From the NCBI GenBank assembly GCA_964495705.1, contig CAZBWS010000011.1, positions 1 to 39,442 on the forward strand: a stretch of DNA of 39,442 nucleotides, written 5' to 3'. Made by a program: the position numbers and the translations under genes. Below the pieces are notes generated by a model that was not told the DNA's origin, made no database searches, and saw only the letters and a program-made list of their open reading frames with translations. This document shows positions 9,244-16,687 of the stretch, piece by piece. This DNA is from CAZBWS01 sp964495705 (GTDB taxonomy: Bacteria > Pseudomonadota > Gammaproteobacteria > HTCC5015). Position 1 is the stretch's first letter. Each line of letters starts with the position of its first letter.

Positions 9244-9888
9244 TTACTGACCGTATTTAAAATCATCTTCTGAAATCACGCGATATGCATCCTCGTGTTC
9301 CAAATGTTCTAGCAGAATAACCATGTCGCCATTCTTAAAACCCTTTTCTTCAGGGGCTCGTATTTTTAAAATCAAACCCGCCCCGCCATCATCAAAGTTA
9401 GCCTCACCAAACCTATCAGTGACCTTTGATGTGCGCACGACACACGGTTGACCTATCAATTTTTTCTCCGTGTACTGCTCTGCCTTCTTAAACCACTTTC
9501 TCAAGGGAGTAATTGATATGGCTGTTAGCTTGATAGCTATACAAGTTGTAGCTAGCAATATTGGAGTACCAATAAGTAACTCCATTAACCAGCCCTGGAT
9601 AAACACGCCCCAGAACAGGCAAACGGTTGAAATAATAGCCCAACCGTAAAGTGCTATTAGTGTGACTACTACAGTAATCGGGACACCATTAAGCCCTAGA
9701 CGAGCTAACAACCCTGTTAAGCCTTCTAAACTATCACCGTCAGCATCCAAATCAGACCCATCAAGATCAAAAATCTCGATATCAACTAGACCCAAGGCGG
9801 CAGTCAACCAATACAACGACACCAAAGCAAGTAGCATAGTGTACGGCAGTACCGGATAGGCAAGTATATTTACAGTTAAGTTGTCCAT
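9244..9888 (-). CDS. yqiJ: OB-fold/NfeD-like membrane protein (YqiJ-like)
   Basis: A 214-residue protein. An N-terminal hydrophobic helix (about 14-36) is followed by an acidic linker (DLDGSDLDADGD), two or three more transmembrane segments (about 70-125), and a C-terminal soluble beta domain beginning near KKLIGQPCVV. That last domain matches the OB fold of NfeD/YqiJ proteins that partner flotillins. The ATG follows AGGAG closely. Its position directly upstream of the flotillin gene supports the pairing. It probably anchors or caps flotillin assemblies in the inner membrane (family knowledge). Confidence 0.88.
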   Translation of the reverse strand: MDNLTVNILAYPVLPYTMLLALVSLYWLTAALGLVDIEIFDLDGSDLDADGDSLEGLTGLLARLGLNGVPITVVVTLIALYGWAIISTVCLFWGVFIQGWLMELLIGTPILLATTCIAIKLTAISITPLRKWFKKAEQYTEKKLIGQPCVVRTSKVTDRFGEANFDDGGAGLILKIRAPEEKGFKNGDMVILLEHLEHEDAYRVISEDDFKYGQ

Positions 9889-9934
9889 TGGCTCCTTTTC
9901 CTATTACGAATCATTTTTATCTTGGTGATTTTTA

Positions 9935-9964
9935 ATGCGGATAGGCTCCCCAGCCTATCCGCAT
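9935..9964. repeat. hairpin of two inverted ATGCGGATAGGCT words after the pspA-like gene
   Basis: Perfect 13-base arms, ATGCGGATAGGCT (9935-9947) and AGCCTATCCGCAT (9952-9964), enclose CCCC. The hairpin starts four bases past the pspA-like stop codon. No T-run follows on either strand, so it is not a classical Rho-independent terminator. It may attenuate or process the transcript between pspA and yqiJ. It is one of two inverted pairs of the dispersed octamer. Confidence 0.9.
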
Positions 9965-9968
9965 AGAC

Positions 9969-10658
9969 TTACTTCTTTTTAGCTTTAATGCGTTCTAATA
10001 CCGCTTGAGCACTATGAGCAGAGTTAGTAATGCCTGCTGCACGCAATTTATCTGCTAACTCATCGGTGGTTTCTTCCGCTGCCAGCTCAGAGGCGGCACT
10101 CATACGCGCCGCGCGCTCAGCCTGCTTCTGCTTAATACGCTCTAGCGAGTCAGTCGCAGTACGCATCTTAGAATCGGTACCGCTATAGCGAGCCGCCACT
10201 GCCGACTGTGCCTTCTGCACACTCTCTGTAGCTTTGACCGTATCCGCTTGCTGCTTTAAGCGCTTTAGCTGCCCTTCCGCTTGCGCCACTGATTTACGCA
10301 GTGTTTCTACGCTTTCGGCAAAGCCGGCTTCTACCGACTTTTCACCATCCAGCTCTTCTTCTATCATCGCGACTTTACCCGCAACTTCTTCTGCTAGTTT
10401 TTCATCGCCTTTATCCAGCGCCTGAACCACATAACCTTCATATTCCTCTAGCTTTTTACCGACATTGGCCGCTTTTTCTGCTGCTAGTTTTTTCTTCGCC
10501 ATGATCTCTGCCAAGGCTTGCTTTGATTTTTTCAGCTCTTCATCCGCATCGCGAATTTCTTGATCCAGAATCAACATGGCGTTGCCATCTACCAGCGCGT
10601 CGCCAAGCTCGTGTGCATTGCCGCGCAATGCGGTTACCATTTTTGACCAAACACTCAT
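9969..10658 (-). CDS. yjfJ: PspA/IM30 family protein (YjfJ-like)
   Basis: A 229-residue, almost wholly helical, charged protein with the PspA/IM30/Vipp1 layout: a short amphipathic N-terminal helix (MSVWSKMVTALRG) followed by long coiled-coil hairpins to about residue 180 and a C-terminal helical segment. Members form ESCRT-III-like assemblies on the inner membrane and protect it under stress (family knowledge). The ATG follows AAGGAG, 20 bases after the DUF2170 gene. The DUF2170-PspA order is that of E. coli yjfI-yjfJ rather than pspABC, and no pspB/pspC/pspF is seen here. Confidence 0.93.
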   Translation of the reverse strand: MSVWSKMVTALRGNAHELGDALVDGNAMLILDQEIRDADEELKKSKQALAEIMAKKKLAAEKAANVGKKLEEYEGYVVQALDKGDEKLAEEVAGKVAMIEEELDGEKSVEAGFAESVETLRKSVAQAEGQLKRLKQQADTVKATESVQKAQSAVAARYSGTDSKMRTATDSLERIKQKQAERAARMSAASELAAEETTDELADKLRAAGITNSAHSAQAVLERIKAKKK

Positions 10659-10678
10659 TTCTTCTCTCCTTAATCCTA

Positions 10679-11314
10679 TTATTCAGCAACAGCCTGAAGG
10701 TTCAGGCCAATGTAATCGCCATAGGCTTCAGTTGCCTTAATCACGTTGTCCGCTAGGGTTTCGATTTCAAAAACTACGTTTTCGATAATCGACGTCGCAC
10801 TCAGTGCGCCAAACATGGTGTAGTACTCATTCCCGTCTGGCATAGTATCTAAACTGATGGTCGAAAGGGGAAATAATTTATGCGTCCGCAAAACTTCATC
10901 ATTAAATTTTTCCACACCGCGCACATCTTCTAGGGGCCATAATACCGACTCTGCTAGAATCTGCTCGCCGACCACCGTTAAAAATATTGGCAAATCACCA
11001 TACTGCCTCATGCGGATGTGCAATGCAGGCTCAGTGCCATCAATCATTTCAAGCGATACTGCTCCTGAAGCAACCATTTCACTTTTGCCTAGCGCTTGCT
11101 GCAGGCTGCTTGTTGTCCACAATACTGACTTTGTCATATTCTTTATTTCTCCTTGATTCAACTCCTGCGTCTCTGGCGTGCGCAACTTTTTTTCTAACTT
11201 TAATAGTAGCTTTCCATGCTCCGGAAGAATCCAGACTTCCTTCTTAATCAAACCCGCTTCGCGTAATCGTTTGCGGTATTCTCGCTGGTAATGCGCTGAT
11301 GATTTCTTTTCCAT
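10679..11314 (-). CDS. yjfI: DUF2170 (YjfI-like) protein with an N-terminal DNA-binding-like extension
   Basis: The frame opens at 11344 with TTG, but I start at the ATG at 11314 because a good -10 ends six bases before it; this gives 211 residues. Residues 60-211 match the DUF2170/YjfI domain found next to PspA-like proteins. Residues 1-59 are an extra basic segment with YRKRLREAGL and VWILPE, which resembles the ribbon-helix-helix-like N termini of MazE-type antitoxins (DUF3018 style). A second start, ATG at 11137, has a strong AAGGAG at 11149-11154 and would yield the DUF2170 domain alone. The protein may therefore be both autoregulator and PspA partner (inference). It is the first gene of the membrane-stress train. 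Confidence 0.85.
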   Translation of the reverse strand: MEKKSSAHYQREYRKRLREAGLIKKEVWILPEHGKLLLKLEKKLRTPETQELNQGEIKNMTKSVLWTTSSLQQALGKSEMVASGAVSLEMIDGTEPALHIRMRQYGDLPIFLTVVGEQILAESVLWPLEDVRGVEKFNDEVLRTHKLFPLSTISLDTMPDGNEYYTMFGALSATSIIENVVFEIETLADNVIKATEAYGDYIGLNLQAVAE

Positions 11315-11320
11315 GACACA

Positions 11321-11349
11321 AATATACACAATCACATGTGACAAATCAA
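11321..11349 (-). promoter_or_regulatory. sigma-70-like promoter giving a leaderless DUF2170 transcript
   Basis: Read on the minus strand: -35 TTGATT (11349-11344), a 17-base spacer, -10 TATATT (11326-11321), then six bases to the ATG at 11314. The predicted start point coincides with the A of ATG. No ribosome binding site lies in front of that ATG, which fits a leaderless message. Confidence 0.65.
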
Positions 11350-11364
11350 ATATTACATGTGATT
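11330..11364. promoter_or_regulatory. palindromic operator over the DUF2170-PspA promoter
   Basis: A perfect 10-base inverted repeat, AATCACATGT (11330-11339) and ACATGTGATT (11355-11364), with centres 25 bases apart. Each half contains the palindrome ACATGT, and the inner copy is extended to TCACATGTGA. The -35 lies between the two halves and one half falls in the spacer, so a bound dimer pair would block the promoter. The DUF2170 protein's N-terminal segment is the obvious candidate ligand. Confidence 0.7.
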
Positions 11365-11379
11365 TTTAAAATACACTCT

Positions 11380-13878
11380 TTAAGCTTCAGAAAGTAGCGC
11401 CTTAGCGGGAACGCTTCGTGTGCGCTGAATAGAGATTTGTCCGGCCAGATAAACCAATAACGGTGCCACTAATAGGCATAACACTAAGGTTTTGGGGTTA
11501 AATACAAATTCGCTATCCAATACATATATAGATAGCAAGAGAGATACGATGACATTTAAGCCGTAAGCTAAGCCACCCGCAAGCAAGCCAATAAGATAAA
11601 ACTGGACGCGATAAACCCGCTGGACTAAGGCGACTCTCGCCCCCATCGCCTTACATAGGGCTGCCGTATAAAGACGACTGTGATGCAAGATCATTTCAAT
11701 CGCCACAAACACCACCAGGCTAGCAGCCAAAGCGAAATACAAAATACTTTCAATCGCAAAACTCACTTGAGTCACAATACCCTGGATGCGTTTCAGTAAA
11801 AAATCCACGTCGAAAAAAGTCGCGCTAGGGAATTGCTCGACCAGTTCAGGCACGAATGACCGCTGTTGCTGGCTTAAGTGAAAACTGGAAATATAAGTGA
11901 CTGGGAAGTCTGCTAGCGCAGTCTGGTCAAACATCATATAAAAGTTTGGCGTAAAAGATTGCCAGTTAACCGTGCGCAAGCTTGTCACTGTCGCAGACAA
12001 GACCTCAGAAGCAATAACAAACTCCAAAGCATCGCCCACCGTTATACCCATGCTCTTGGCCAACTCAGACTCCACAGAAACAGAAACGGTACCTGCCTGT
12101 ACTAGTTCCGCATTCGGCTCATCATGCCAATGTCCTGCGGTTAGCTCATTGTCTAAGGGAATATCCTGCGACCAAGTGAGAGACAAGTCTCGATTGGCCG
12201 CCCTACCCGCTTGAGATTCTTTGCTCACAGCAGTGCGCACCGGCTCACCATTTATAGCGCTAAGTCGGCCGCGCACGACAGGGTATAGAGGGCTATTAGT
12301 AATCCCATACTGCTGTAACGCTTGGCCGAAGCCATCAAGCTCATCTGCATACAAATTGATCGCGAAATAATTCGGCGCATCTTCGGGAATGCTCGCTTGC
12401 CATGTAACTAACAAGTCGTCGCGTAAGGTTTGCACCAACGCCAAGGAGAAAAATGTCATCGCAATAGCAATCACCTGCAGCGCAGCCATGGTTTTATTGG
12501 CGCTTAAAATTCTAGCGCCTAGGCGAAAGTGCACGGAGCGCGACACAGCCAATTGCTTGAAACCTCGAATGGCCAGCAGGGATAGCGCATACATAGTACC
12601 CACCGCCATAGCCAGACTTACAATCAAGCCTAAGCTCAAAAAAATATTCCCCGTATTAAACTGCACCAATGCAAACAAGCCCAAAGCCAAGCTCAAGAAT
12701 ACCCAGCGCACATTGGACGCAGCCACGCCTTGCTGTTGGCTTAACAATGACTTCGGAGAAGACTGCATTAAACCCCGTAAAAATGGCCAAGCAAAACTGA
12801 CAGCAATAAGAAGCGCAGTGAATACACTATACAAATAGGGCTGATAGCTTGCCGCAGGTAATTCGGCGGGAATCAACCCTCCTAAGCTGTTTAACAAAAA
12901 CAGATGAGCCCCGCCACCCAACAACAAACCCAGTACAATGCCTAATACTGTAAAGCTAAAAAACGGCAACAGTATTGCCTTGCGCAAGGCCCAAGACTTC
13001 AACCCTAGGCAACGTAACACGGCATATTGATAAGTCATCTCGGCAGCATAGTGATAGCTCACCAAGGCCACAGCTACAGCGCCCAGCAATACCGCAATCA
13101 ATGCCGTGATGCTCAAAAATCGATAGGCCTTATCTAGCGTCTCAGCCAAGGTTTGGTTCGCTGACTCTACGGAAACAAATTCTTGGTTAGGCTGCAGATT
13201 ACCTTCCAGCTTTTGCTTTAATGCGGATAGTTCTCTCTCGTCCCCTGCAAATAGGTAGCCATATTTAACGCGGCTGCCCGGCTGAACCACCTCGGTGGCC
13301 GCCAAGTCTTGCATGTTCATCAGCACGCGCGGAGTGAAACTATAGAAGCTATTACCTCGGTCTGGCTCAAACACCAACACCGCCGAAACTTGCAAGGACT
13401 GCTCGCCAACATTTAAACTGTCACCAACCCCTAAGCCAAGCTCGTTCAATACTCGATCTTCCACCCAAAGCTCTCCCTTGGCCGGCCCTGATGCAATCGC
13501 TTCTGCATCGCCATACAATGTTTTTGTGATTTGTAGCGCGCCCTTCAATGGGTAGGCAGTCGACACCGCCTTGACACTGCTGAGCAAAAAACCACCCTGC
13601 GCAGAAGCCATGGTTCGAAAGCTGACCGTTTTCGCTTGCTGTGTATTACTATCGGCAATAATACCGAGCTGCTCCTCACTCAGTAGCGAACTCGACTTTA
13701 ACAACAAATCAGCAGCCAATACCTCCTTGGACTGCTGAATGAAAAGCTGCTCCAGTCGATCACTTAACAAAGTAATACTAAAGGTCACCGCACTAGCCAA
13801 AGCCACTGCAATGCAAAACAGCTTAATCGCAGGTAGGCGCCACTGCCTTTTAATTAAACGTAAATAAAAACTATTCAT
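11380..13878 (-). CDS. ybbP: FtsX-type ABC transporter permease (YbbP-like)
   Basis: An 832-residue integral membrane protein. One N-terminal transmembrane helix (about 18-38) is followed by a periplasmic MacB-like core domain, an FtsX domain of three helices (about 250-370), two central helices (about 390-435), a second helix-plus-periplasmic unit, and a final FtsX domain (about 710-815). This duplicated FtsX layout is that of YbbP/LolC-type exporters. The ATG lies two bases after the ybbA stop, so the two form one transporter. The ybbA-ybbP-tesA neighbourhood is conserved in gammaproteobacteria. The substrate is not established, though lipid or lipoprotein handling is often suggested. Confidence 0.9.
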   Translation of the reverse strand: MNSFYLRLIKRQWRLPAIKLFCIAVALASAVTFSITLLSDRLEQLFIQQSKEVLAADLLLKSSSLLSEEQLGIIADSNTQQAKTVSFRTMASAQGGFLLSSVKAVSTAYPLKGALQITKTLYGDAEAIASGPAKGELWVEDRVLNELGLGVGDSLNVGEQSLQVSAVLVFEPDRGNSFYSFTPRVLMNMQDLAATEVVQPGSRVKYGYLFAGDERELSALKQKLEGNLQPNQEFVSVESANQTLAETLDKAYRFLSITALIAVLLGAVAVALVSYHYAAEMTYQYAVLRCLGLKSWALRKAILLPFFSFTVLGIVLGLLLGGGAHLFLLNSLGGLIPAELPAASYQPYLYSVFTALLIAVSFAWPFLRGLMQSSPKSLLSQQQGVAASNVRWVFLSLALGLFALVQFNTGNIFLSLGLIVSLAMAVGTMYALSLLAIRGFKQLAVSRSVHFRLGARILSANKTMAALQVIAIAMTFFSLALVQTLRDDLLVTWQASIPEDAPNYFAINLYADELDGFGQALQQYGITNSPLYPVVRGRLSAINGEPVRTAVSKESQAGRAANRDLSLTWSQDIPLDNELTAGHWHDEPNAELVQAGTVSVSVESELAKSMGITVGDALEFVIASEVLSATVTSLRTVNWQSFTPNFYMMFDQTALADFPVTYISSFHLSQQQRSFVPELVEQFPSATFFDVDFLLKRIQGIVTQVSFAIESILYFALAASLVVFVAIEMILHHSRLYTAALCKAMGARVALVQRVYRVQFYLIGLLAGGLAYGLNVIVSLLLSIYVLDSEFVFNPKTLVLCLLVAPLLVYLAGQISIQRTRSVPAKALLSEA

Positions 13879-13880
13879 GA

Positions 13881-14552
13881 CTACGCCTCAAGCAACTTGC
13901 CAGCACTTAAGCGCAAGCGACGCTGGCAACGCTGAGCTAAGCCATCGTCATGGGTCACTAAAATCAAGGTCGTGCCTTGCTCTTGGTTTATTTTAAACAA
14001 CAGGTCGATGATTTTACTCCCCGTATCAGTATCCAAGTTCCCTGTCGGCTCATCCGCTAACAACAACGGCGGATTCGTCGCAAAAGCACGGGCGATAGCC
14101 ACCCGTTGTTGTTCGCCCCCCGATAATGTCGTGGGATAATGCTGTAAGCGGTGCTCCATACCTACACGCTCTAACAGTGCAGCCGCCTTGGCTTCCGCTT
14201 GCTTATCGTTATTAATCTCTAAGGGCAGCATGACATTTTCTAACGCTGTAAACGTCGGCAACAAATGAAAGGACTGAAACACAAAGCCCAAGCGCTCATT
14301 GCGTAAATCTGCTCGCTGATCTTCGTCTAATACCTGTAAGGACTGAGCGAACAAGCTAATATCACCACTGCTAGCCACATCCAGCCCCGCCAAGATGCTG
14401 AGCAGGGTCGTCTTACCTGAACCAGACTGCCCCACAATGGCTACCGTCTCACCCGCATTGACTGAGAAACTAATATCGTCGAGGATAGTCAAATCCCCAT
14501 CTTGTGTTTGAACCGCTTTACCCAAACCACTGCATTGAAGAACTAAAGACAT
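13881..14552 (-). CDS. ybbA: ABC transporter ATP-binding protein (YbbA)
   Basis: A 223-residue ATPase of the LolD/MacB/YbbA class. It has Walker A GQSGSGKTT (41-49), a Q-loop region FQSFHLLPTF, signature LSGGEQQR near 142, Walker B LLLADEPTG near 160 and a switch His in LVTHD. It energises the FtsX-type permease encoded next. Its ATG at 14552 overlaps the divergent tesA ATG, since both starts share bases of a CATG palindrome. There is therefore no intergenic promoter space, and each promoter must lie inside the other gene. Confidence 0.94.
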   Translation of the reverse strand: MSLVLQCSGLGKAVQTQDGDLTILDDISFSVNAGETVAIVGQSGSGKTTLLSILAGLDVASSGDISLFAQSLQVLDEDQRADLRNERLGFVFQSFHLLPTFTALENVMLPLEINNDKQAEAKAAALLERVGMEHRLQHYPTTLSGGEQQRVAIARAFATNPPLLLADEPTGNLDTDTGSKIIDLLFKINQEQGTTLILVTHDDGLAQRCQRRLRLSAGKLLEA

Positions 14553-15150
14553 GATTTACCGTTACTTATTTATTTTACTATTAGGGTTTGTACCTGCATC
14601 TGCCCTGGCAGACAAGTTTACTTTACTGGTTATGGGGGATAGCCTCAGCGCCGCCCACAATATCGACATTAAAGCAGGCTGGGTGTCATTATTACGTGAA
14701 CGCTTAGATGGCAGTGAATGGGAAGTCGTCAACGCCTCCATTAGCGGCGAGACCACCGCAGGCGGCAGAGCGCGCCTGCCCACCCTACTAGAAAAGCACC
14801 AGCCGGACCTATGTATTATCGAACTAGGCGCGAACGACGGCCTACGCGGCCAATCAATCAAAAAAATGCGTAACAATCTCGATAGAATGATTAGCCAATG
14901 CAAAGAGTATGGACAAGTTTTACTGCTGGGTATTTGGTTGCCGCCGAATTACGGCAAGCAATACACCCAAGCCTTCCGTGCAGCCTATCCGCATTTAGCT
15001 AAAAAGCATCAAGTGCCATTTATACCGTTTTTCTTGGAGGGAGTAGCGAATAATTTGGAGTATATGCAGAAGGATGGACTGCATCCGAATGAGCTGGGGC
15101 AGCCGGTTATATTGGAGAATGTTTGGCCTGAGCTAAAGAAGCTACTTTAG
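14551..15150 (+). CDS. tesA: TesA-like multifunctional acyl-CoA thioesterase/arylesterase (GDSL)
   Basis: A 199-residue periplasmic SGNH/GDSL hydrolase. A signal peptide (about 1-20, cleavage after ALA) precedes block I GDSLS with Ser31. Block II is near SISGETTAGG, block III is GANDG near residue 90, and the catalytic Asp/His pair is in DGLHPN near 175. E. coli TesA (thioesterase I/protease I/lysophospholipase L1) has the same order and length. It is divergent from ybbA with overlapping starts, and its 3' end overlaps the convergent phosphopantetheinyl transferase gene by nine bases. Confidence 0.95.
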   Translation: MIYRYLFILLLGFVPASALADKFTLLVMGDSLSAAHNIDIKAGWVSLLRERLDGSEWEVVNASISGETTAGGRARLPTLLEKHQPDLCIIELGANDGLRGQSIKKMRNNLDRMISQCKEYGQVLLLGIWLPPNYGKQYTQAFRAAYPHLAKKHQVPFIPFFLEGVANNLEYMQKDGLHPNELGQPVILENVWPELKKLL

Positions 15151-15744
15151 CCAAGCCACCGAAACCACAAACCCATCAACAACCCGACAAGCCCCGCTAC
15201 AAACCACTCCCTCATCAACCAGCGTAGCCACAAAGCCCAACTCACCGTCAAACTCCACCGCCACCTCCTTAAAGCCAATAAAGCGCTGTTGACTAGGATA
15301 CAAAGCCTTATAAAGGCTTTCCTTAGCGCTAAACAAAATCAGCTTGGCTAGTTCAGTATCAGCATGCCAGTGCAGTGACAGCTCTTCCTCGCGACAGATA
15401 ACCCGCTGTATATCGGGTCTTAATACACGCTGCGCTTCAACATCTACACCCAGCCCTAATAGCCCATCCGCATTAGATGCCGATGCTATACACACACCCT
15501 GTGTGTGACTAATGCTACCAACAATACCATCAGGCCAAAGCGGCTCACCCTTATCACCTTTTAATACGATAAAACCTTCTACTCCAACACCCGCTAAAGC
15601 CTGCTTGGCAGCTGATCGCCCCGTGGCAAATGCTATTTCACGCTTATTAGCCACGCCTACAAAATCAATCGAAAGAACAACATTAACTGCATTCGGCAAC
15701 ATGTCATCCAGCGCTATGCGGATGGCCTGTAGAGCGCTACTCAC
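15142..15744 (-). CDS. 4'-phosphopantetheinyl transferase (EntD/Sfp type)
   Basis: About 200 residues. It would transfer phosphopantetheine from CoA to carrier proteins. The family motifs are visible: a GSISHT block (His for CoA/carrier contact), the metal-binding GVDVE, and FSAKESLYKA near the C-terminal third. The chosen GTG at 15744 overlaps the epmA stop as GTGA and has GGAG upstream. A TTG at 15756 would add four residues. It is the third gene after efp and epmA. No carrier protein or polyketide/peptide synthase is in the window, so the substrate cannot be named. Confidence 0.88.
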   Translation of the reverse strand: MSSALQAIRIALDDMLPNAVNVVLSIDFVGVANKREIAFATGRSAAKQALAGVGVEGFIVLKGDKGEPLWPDGIVGSISHTQGVCIASASNADGLLGLGVDVEAQRVLRPDIQRVICREEELSLHWHADTELAKLILFSAKESLYKALYPSQQRFIGFKEVAVEFDGELGFVATLVDEGVVCSGACRVVDGFVVSVAWLK

Positions 15745-16685
15745 ACTCGCTCCCAATCAAAGCTCAAAACCTCTCGAATATGCTTTTTATCCAGCAGCTT
15801 CATCAGCAGGCGGTCCACGCCTAGCGCTACACCCGAGCAATCTGGCAAGCCCGTCTCTAGTGCTGCAATGAAATTTTGATCAATCGGCATTGCAGGCTTA
15901 TCCGCATTCAAACGCTCTCTATTATCTTGCTCAAAACGCTGCCGCTGCTCCTCTGCATTGGCCAATTCATGAAAGCCATTCGCCAACTCCAATTCCCCCC
16001 AATACACTTCAAAGCGCTCGGCAGTGCGTGGGTCAGCTGGGTTGAGCTGTGCCAAGGAGGCCTGAGATGCAGGGTAGTGATATACCGTCGTCAATTGGTC
16101 TTCTGGGAATTGCGTGGCAAGCGCTTGGCTAAACAACAGATCTAGGGCGGCGTCTTTATCTAGCAAGCCCTGCTCTGCTTGCCACAAGTCATGCTCGTGT
16201 AATAGCCGATTTATGCTTTCAGCACTCGCTTCCAATACATCAAAACCTAAATAGACTTGGAATAATTCCTTATAGCTATAGCGTTTGATGCTCAAAGAGC
16301 TATCCGTATAAGTCTGAATTAATTGCTCAACCTCCGCCATCAAATCAAGCATTGAAAAACCCAAGCGGTACCACTCCAGCATAGTGAACTCTGGATTGTG
16401 ATTGCGTCCCACCTCGCCATCGCGAAAGACTTGACCTAGCTGATAGCAGTCCCCTATGCCCGCCGCAAGCAAGCGCTTAATTGGCAGTTCTGGAGACGTT
16501 AATAGGTGATGCTTAGACGCTTTAAGCTCAATGCTATCAATATGCACATCGGTATTAGCGGCACTGGAAATAATCGGGGTACTGACTTCCATTACATTGC
16601 GCTGGACAAAAAAGGCGCGGATGTTTTGCAACAACCGCGCCCTCTCTTGCAATGCAGAAATGTCAGCCGAAGGCTGCCAAGACAT
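15741..16685 (-). CDS. epmA: elongation factor P--(R)-beta-lysine ligase (EpmA/GenX/PoxA)
   Basis: A 314-residue class II lysyl-tRNA-synthetase-like enzyme without an anticodon-binding domain, the EpmA hallmark. The class II motifs are visible: motif 1 around residues 25-45, motif 2 QVFRDGE..HNPEFTMLEWY at about 85-110, and motif 3 GLPDCSGVALGVDRLLM near the C terminus. It attaches beta-lysine to EF-P. The ATG lies two bases after the efp stop, and the 3' end overlaps the phosphopantetheinyl transferase start, so the three genes form a coupled operon. Its substrate-supplying aminomutase EpmB is encoded just across the divergent promoter. Confidence 0.96.
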   Translation of the reverse strand: MSWQPSADISALQERARLLQNIRAFFVQRNVMEVSTPIISSAANTDVHIDSIELKASKHHLLTSPELPIKRLLAAGIGDCYQLGQVFRDGEVGRNHNPEFTMLEWYRLGFSMLDLMAEVEQLIQTYTDSSLSIKRYSYKELFQVYLGFDVLEASAESINRLLHEHDLWQAEQGLLDKDAALDLLFSQALATQFPEDQLTTVYHYPASQASLAQLNPADPRTAERFEVYWGELELANGFHELANAEEQRQRFEQDNRERLNADKPAMPIDQNFIAALETGLPDCSGVALGVDRLLMKLLDKKHIREVLSFDWERV

Positions 16686-16687
16686 AC

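Noticed and set aside
9935..9964. Rho-independent terminator
   Set aside because: The hairpin is perfect but no T-run follows on either strand.
11315..11344. Longer DUF2170 start at TTG 11344
   Set aside because: It would place the start codon inside the operator and upstream of the predicted transcript start; no ribosome site precedes it.
12389..12838. 149-residue plus-strand open frame opposite ybbP
   Set aside because: It lies wholly antisense to a well-supported permease, shows no family features and has the composition of an antisense shadow.
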